9,478 bases of DNA from assembly GCA_030629295.1 (NCBI GenBank), contig DAOVPH010000052.1, positions 1 to 9,478 of the forward strand, given 5' to 3'. The position numbers and the translations under genes were made by a program. Below are positions 6,323 to 9,478 of the stretch, piece after piece. The notes beneath the pieces are model-generated. The model saw only the letters and a list, made by a program, of their open reading frames with translations. It was not told the origin of the DNA and did no database searches. Source of the stretch: Candidatus Latescibacterota bacterium. Its GTDB lineage: Bacteria; Latescibacterota; MVCY01. Position 1 is the first letter of the stretch, and each line of letters opens with the position of its first letter.

Positions 6323-7093
6323 TTATGTCTCTTTGGCAATTTCCTCCGTGCTGAGTATCTTCTTGGACGAAGTATCATAGTATTTTTTTATACATTCGTT
6401 ACAGTCCTCACAGGGCCGCTGGTAGCAGTCCCGGTGTATTCTCATAGGATAATGGTTTTGGAACGCCAGCTCACATTTGGGACTGCAGAACAGAAAGCGT
6501 TCTTGATAAGTACCGAAGGCAGCGAAGGTCTCCAACATCTCTGCCCGTTGGGCAGTTCTACCGCACCAGTCGCAGACAGCGGCCTCTTCTCTCTCCTTCT
6601 GTTTCCTTCTCTCGGCTATTTCCTCCTCCGCCCAGGCAAACTCAATGTAGCTGACATTGGCGCTTGACACTTTCATCCTCACCACATCATCGCTAATGCA
6701 AAGGATGTTCCCTTCCTGGGTATCGAATGTGTTGTCACATTCCAAGGTAGTACCATCCCTGAGATGGACAATCATCCTACCTTTTTGCTGGGGAGAGATA
6801 AAAGATGACCACCCGCAGTGAGGGCAGATACTGGTAAAGAGAAATTGCTTGGTTTTCCGACCACATTCTGGACAGCGGCCTTCTTCCAGCAGCTTAAGCT
6901 GTTTCAGCGACTCTTTTGCCGCTTCCTTCACCGTGGCGTCGATATCAGTAATTACCTTCTTTACAGAGCCCTTACCCTTTTGGGATAACAGCGAGAGTTC
7001 CTCCTCCGCCTCTTCTTGCTGCTCCTTAACGACCGCTTCCTTTTTCTCTCCCGTCTTTTCCTTATCTTTGCTATCCTTACGTAGTTTAATCAT
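6323..7093 (-). CDS. Uncharacterised cysteine-rich zinc-ribbon protein
   Basis: A 256-residue soluble protein whose family I do not recognise. The N-terminus (1-70) is highly charged, Lys/Glu-rich and probably helical or disordered. A zinc ribbon follows with C74-x2-C77 and C90-x2-C93 (CPECG...CPHCG). A probable beta-rich segment (about 105-152) contains C119 and C132. After a charged linker comes a treble-clef/TRASH-like finger, C174-x2-C177 with FC203SPKC207, then a C-terminal cluster C223, C228, C231, C234. There are 14 cysteines in all, mostly in pairs able to bind two or three zinc ions. No signal peptide or membrane helix is seen, so it is probably cytoplasmic. The ATG at 7093 has a perfect AAGGAGG 9 nt upstream. 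A MITE-like repeat ends about 20 nt before the start. A nucleic-acid-binding or metal-sensing role is possible but not shown. Confidence 0.85.
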   Translation of the reverse strand: MIKLRKDSKDKEKTGEKKEAVVKEQQEEAEEELSLLSQKGKGSVKKVITDIDATVKEAAKESLKQLKLLEEGRCPECGRKTKQFLFTSICPHCGWSSFISPQQKGRMIVHLRDGTTLECDNTFDTQEGNILCISDDVVRMKVSSANVSYIEFAWAEEEIAERRKQKEREEAAVCDWCGRTAQRAEMLETFAAFGTYQERFLFCSPKCELAFQNHYPMRIHRDCYQRPCEDCNECIKKYYDTSSKKILSTEEIAKET

Positions 7094-7102
7094 TTAAAAT
7101 CG

Positions 7103-7109
7103 CCTCCTT
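7103..7109 (-). promoter_or_regulatory. Strong ribosome binding site of the zinc-ribbon gene
   Basis: A perfect AAGGAGG on the minus strand, 9 nt before the ATG at 7093. It sits 3 nt inside the flanking direct repeat of the palindromic element, so the element lies directly upstream of the translation signals without disrupting them. Confidence 0.8.
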
Positions 7110-7112
7110 CAA

Positions 7113-7282
7113 ATCAAGGTTGATTGACTCGTAAAAAGTATCAGAAACTGATCTTGCCACGAAGGCACCAAGGACACCAAGAAAGAATATCCTTAATAAT
7201 TAGATAGTTATACATTCTGTTTTCTTTGTGCTCTTTGTGTCTTTGTGGCCAGATTTGACTTTTTACGAACGGATCAAGGTTG
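7113..7282. mobile_element. MITE-like palindromic element, copy 2, with flanking direct repeats
   Basis: A perfect 10-bp direct repeat ATCAAGGTTG (7113-7122 and 7273-7282) brackets 150 bp. Inside are perfect 11-bp inverted ends, TCGTAAAAAGT (7129-7139) and ACTTTTTACGA (7258-7268). Further in are long imperfect arms starting GCCACGAAGGCACC (7156) and ending TTTGTGGC (7242-7249), with about 22 of 28 nt complementary and an AT-rich centre. The arms match copy 1 at 4370-4495. There is no coding capacity. The direct repeat looks like a target-site duplication, although 10 bp is not diagnostic of a transposase family. It occupies most of the DUF819/zinc-ribbon intergenic region. Confidence 0.65.
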
Positions 7283-7328
7283 TCAGATAGAAATCGATAT
7301 CCGGACAGCTGATATCCGTGTTATATCC

Positions 7329-8498
7329 CTATGACACAAGATTACACAAATAAGCAGCGAAAAATGCAGCATAGTTCCCCACAGCATACCCAATCAGCGC
7401 CATCAATATGCTAACTGGCACCAGCCGTTCGTCGTGGTAAGCGGCCACCACCGGAGCACTGGCCGCCCCACCAATATTGGCAGCACTGCTAATGGCAGCA
7501 GTGTGAATATCCATCCGAAAGAGCCGAGCGGCAAATAGAATAAATATGCCGTGGATAAATATCCACACATATCCGCCAGCAACGAAGGGAATAGCCTGCC
7601 CGGCTAAGCCAGACACGATGGCTTTTGCCCCCATTCGCGCCACAAAAAGATAGACCAGTGCCATCGCTAATTCATGACTACCGGGAATTCTTTTGGCAGG
7701 CAGGAACGACAATCCCAATCCAAAGGTTGTCACCAGTAGAATTCTATAAGTCCCTTCGGTCAACACAGGGGGGAGTTCAGGTATATTCTGGGCAATCAAT
7801 CTGGCCAAATAAGCCACCCCAAAGCCGATAGCCAGTAAATACAACAGATGTCGCATTTCTGGCTTGCCTTTTTCTACAACAAGCTCACTTGCGGAGGTTT
7901 TCAACCGGGTAAGCCGCTCATTGGTCACGCCGGTGAATCTGTGAAACCAGTTCGCCATATTCTTGGATTGCAAAAGCAAGGGTAACCAAACCAGATAAAC
8001 GGCATTGTCGGCGATTACCGCCAGTCCAAAATGCGTTCCAGAGGTTTCCAGTCCCTCTGCAACCGCCGCCATATTGCCGGTGCCCCCAATCCAGGAACCC
8101 GCCAGGGCACCAAACCCTTTCCAGGCCTCCGGGTCGAGCCATCCTTTTACCAAGAAGTAACTTATTGGTGCGCCGATGACAACGCCCGCCGTCCCGATGA
8201 GCATCACCAAGACCCCCCGTCCCATCACCTTCACTGTGGACCGGAGGTCAACATCCAACAGGAGTAATACCAAAAACAACGGCAGTAAATTGTCTCCCAT
8301 CCAGCCATATACGGGGGAGTCCGAAGAAATCAATCCCAGATTGGAAAAAAATGCCGGCAGCACATAGATAAAAAGCAATGGTGGGACATAATTGAACAGC
8401 TTCCAGCCAGTTTTTTTCTCCAGAAAAAACCACAGAGCAGCGTTAGCGGCTAAAACAAAAAGAATACCTGTCGAATTGGTTATTAAGGCGTTCTCCAT
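7329..8498 (-). CDS. DUF819 family multi-pass membrane protein
   Basis: A 389-residue integral inner-membrane protein of the DUF819 (YjcL-like) family, with roughly ten hydrophobic segments across its length and a hydrophilic central loop at about 178-215. Two glycine/alanine-rich stretches at matching places in each half, GSWIGGTGNMAAVAEGL (134-150) and SSAANIGGAASAPVVAA (337-353), suggest an internal two-fold repeat. This is a design seen in secondary transporters. Family members are presumed transporters or permeases; the substrate is unknown to me. The ATG at 8498 has TGAGGTG 5 nt upstream. The gene lies 47 nt downstream of the UroD-like gene on the same strand with no terminator between them, so the two are probably cotranscribed. 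No convincing intrinsic terminator follows the stop; a GATATC-CGGACAGCT-GATATC hairpin there lacks a U-tract. Confidence 0.9.
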   Translation of the reverse strand: MENALITNSTGILFVLAANAALWFFLEKKTGWKLFNYVPPLLFIYVLPAFFSNLGLISSDSPVYGWMGDNLLPLFLVLLLLDVDLRSTVKVMGRGVLVMLIGTAGVVIGAPISYFLVKGWLDPEAWKGFGALAGSWIGGTGNMAAVAEGLETSGTHFGLAVIADNAVYLVWLPLLLQSKNMANWFHRFTGVTNERLTRLKTSASELVVEKGKPEMRHLLYLLAIGFGVAYLARLIAQNIPELPPVLTEGTYRILLVTTFGLGLSFLPAKRIPGSHELAMALVYLFVARMGAKAIVSGLAGQAIPFVAGGYVWIFIHGIFILFAARLFRMDIHTAAISSAANIGGAASAPVVAAYHDERLVPVSILMALIGYAVGNYAAFFAAYLCNLVS

Positions 8499-8545
8499 AT
8501 TTACACCTCAATCCTTTCGGTCAAAAATTGGACAACGGTTTTTTC

Positions 8546-9478
8546 TTACCTTTGATAGTGCCGATAGTTCCGGCAATATTGGGAGATGTATCTCACCCGC
8601 TCTATGTCACCTGGGGGCGGCACCTCGTCGGATGCACCCAGGATAAGTCTGGGATAAAAAAGCTCTACTGTCCTTTCCACACACTCCTCCAGTTCCTCCA
8701 TCGGACGGTCAGGCAGAAACAGAATGGCAGGGATCACATCCAAGAGGATTTTGTCCCCTATCGCCTCTTTCATCTCCTCTAAACTCACATCCCCCTGAGG
8801 AAGGGGAGTAAGGGCCTCCAGTCCGTCGAAGGGCAAGTCCTTAAGATATTTAAGTAGAGGTCTGAAGCTTCCATCTATGTGGATGTGAGTGTATATTCCG
8901 GCCCTTCGTAATTGCTCCGACCTCCTCTGGTAAAAGGGAATGCAGTACTTCTCGAAATAGCGCGGGGAGACTATGTTGCCGTCTATGTTCTCTCCGAAAT
9001 TGACTATCCTCACCTTCCCGTAAGATATTATACTTTCGTAGAGGGCGTCGTAGGAGTTGTCAATGGCCTGCATGAGTCTTTCGACCTTCTGAGGAACATC
9101 TGCCAGGGCGTAGATCAGATTCTCCAGACCCATCCCGTACAGAGCCAGATGCTGATAGCCGCTCCGGGGAAGGAAGAACTGGGGCTCGGCCCTCTCCCCG
9201 AAGAATTCGTCCCCCTTCTCGAAGTTCTCCTTTACGAATGCAAAACTCGTGTTTCCGAAGAGCCATATCGCCTTTTCTATGTCGTCGCTGGTTTCGATGG
9301 GATATTTCACGATGCGCCATTGTTCTTCGGAGGAGAGCCTCTGCTCGCTAACCAACTCCCCTTTCGGAGTCTCGGTGATGATGAGCTTCCTTTGCCCGTC
9401 TATTTTCTCTTTTGTCTTTACCTTATCCGAATATCTGAGCTTTACGGCTCCCGGAATCCTTGTGAAGTAGTCTATATA
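8546..9478 (-). CDS. Uroporphyrinogen decarboxylase superfamily protein, N-terminus cut by window edge
   Basis: 310 residues are visible in a frame open to the right edge; the true start lies outside the window. The internal TTG at 9355 is not the start, because coding-like sequence continues upstream (YIDYFTRIPGAVKLRYSD). The fold signature is that of the UroD/MtaA/CmuA superfamily: HIHIDGSFRPLL at about 198-209, FDGLEALTPLPQGDVSLEEM at about 217-236, and a late GASDEVPPPGDIERV at about 281-295. True UroD makes coproporphyrinogen III, while many environmental relatives are corrinoid-dependent methyltransferases. Those use His-x-Cys plus a later Cys for zinc; here the motif is His-x-His-x-Asp and no late Cys is seen, so neither reaction can be assigned. 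Cotranscription with the DUF819 gene is likely. Confidence is high for the superfamily and low for function. Confidence 0.85.
   Translation of the reverse strand, partial: YIDYFTRIPGAVKLRYSDKVKTKEKIDGQRKLIITETPKGELVSEQRLSSEEQWRIVKYPIETSDDIEKAIWLFGNTSFAFVKENFEKGDEFFGERAEPQFFLPRSGYQHLALYGMGLENLIYALADVPQKVERLMQAIDNSYDALYESIISYGKVRIVNFGENIDGNIVSPRYFEKYCIPFYQRRSEQLRRAGIYTHIHIDGSFRPLLKYLKDLPFDGLEALTPLPQGDVSLEEMKEAIGDKILLDVIPAILFLPDRPMEELEECVERTVELFYPRLILGASDEVPPPGDIERVRYISQYCRNYRHYQR

Noticed and set aside
7190..7225. A possible promoter for the zinc-ribbon gene in the AT-rich centre of the repeat (TATAAC on the minus strand).
   Set aside because: No matching -35 hexamer at proper spacing; AT-rich centres give such hits by chance.

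Overview
The window is bacterial, compactly organised and of intermediate base composition. Gene content (a heterodimeric ABC exporter, MgtE, a DUF502 protein, a DivIC/FtsB-like protein and a UroD-superfamily enzyme), together with interspersed imperfect palindromes built on a CCACGAAGgCACaAAG-type motif, suggests an uncultured environmental bacterium. I cannot assign a phylum from the sequence alone. There are no rRNA or tRNA genes, CRISPR arrays, transposases or phage genes.

Layout. (1) Positions 1-2340, minus strand: a tightly overlapping operon in the order ftsB/divIC-like, DUF502 membrane protein, mgtE magnesium channel. The last runs off the left edge. A well-formed sigma-70 promoter (TTGACA, 17-nt spacer, TATCTT) lies just upstream and fixes the ftsB start at the ATG at 2263. 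(2) Positions 2341-2588: a divergent intergenic region with small GC-rich hairpins ahead of the plus-strand genes. (3) Positions 2589-6321, plus strand: two ABC half-transporters. Motif degeneration is split between them (LSVGQ in the first, Asp for the catalytic Glu in the second). This is what is expected of a heterodimeric exporter with one consensus and one degenerate ATP site. A palindromic repeat with an 8-nt tandem array separates the two genes. (4) Positions 6323-7093, minus strand: an unrecognised 14-cysteine zinc-ribbon protein, convergent with the ABC pair and only 1 nt away. (5) Positions 7113-7282: a second copy of the palindromic repeat, flanked by a perfect 10-bp direct repeat and carrying 11-bp perfect terminal inverted repeats, so MITE-like. 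(6) Positions 7329-9478, minus strand: a DUF819 multi-pass membrane protein, preceded by a UroD-superfamily (methyltransferase/decarboxylase-like) protein that runs off the right edge.

The ABC pair clearly works as a unit, and the ftsB-DUF502-mgtE cluster is transcriptionally linked. No functional link is visible between the zinc-ribbon, DUF819 and UroD-like genes beyond strand and proximity. The points most worth a second look are the complementary asymmetry of the ABC pair, the two repeat copies with their insertion signatures, the possible displaced C-terminus of the first ABC subunit, and the orphan zinc-ribbon protein. I see no complete, clearly new multi-gene system.
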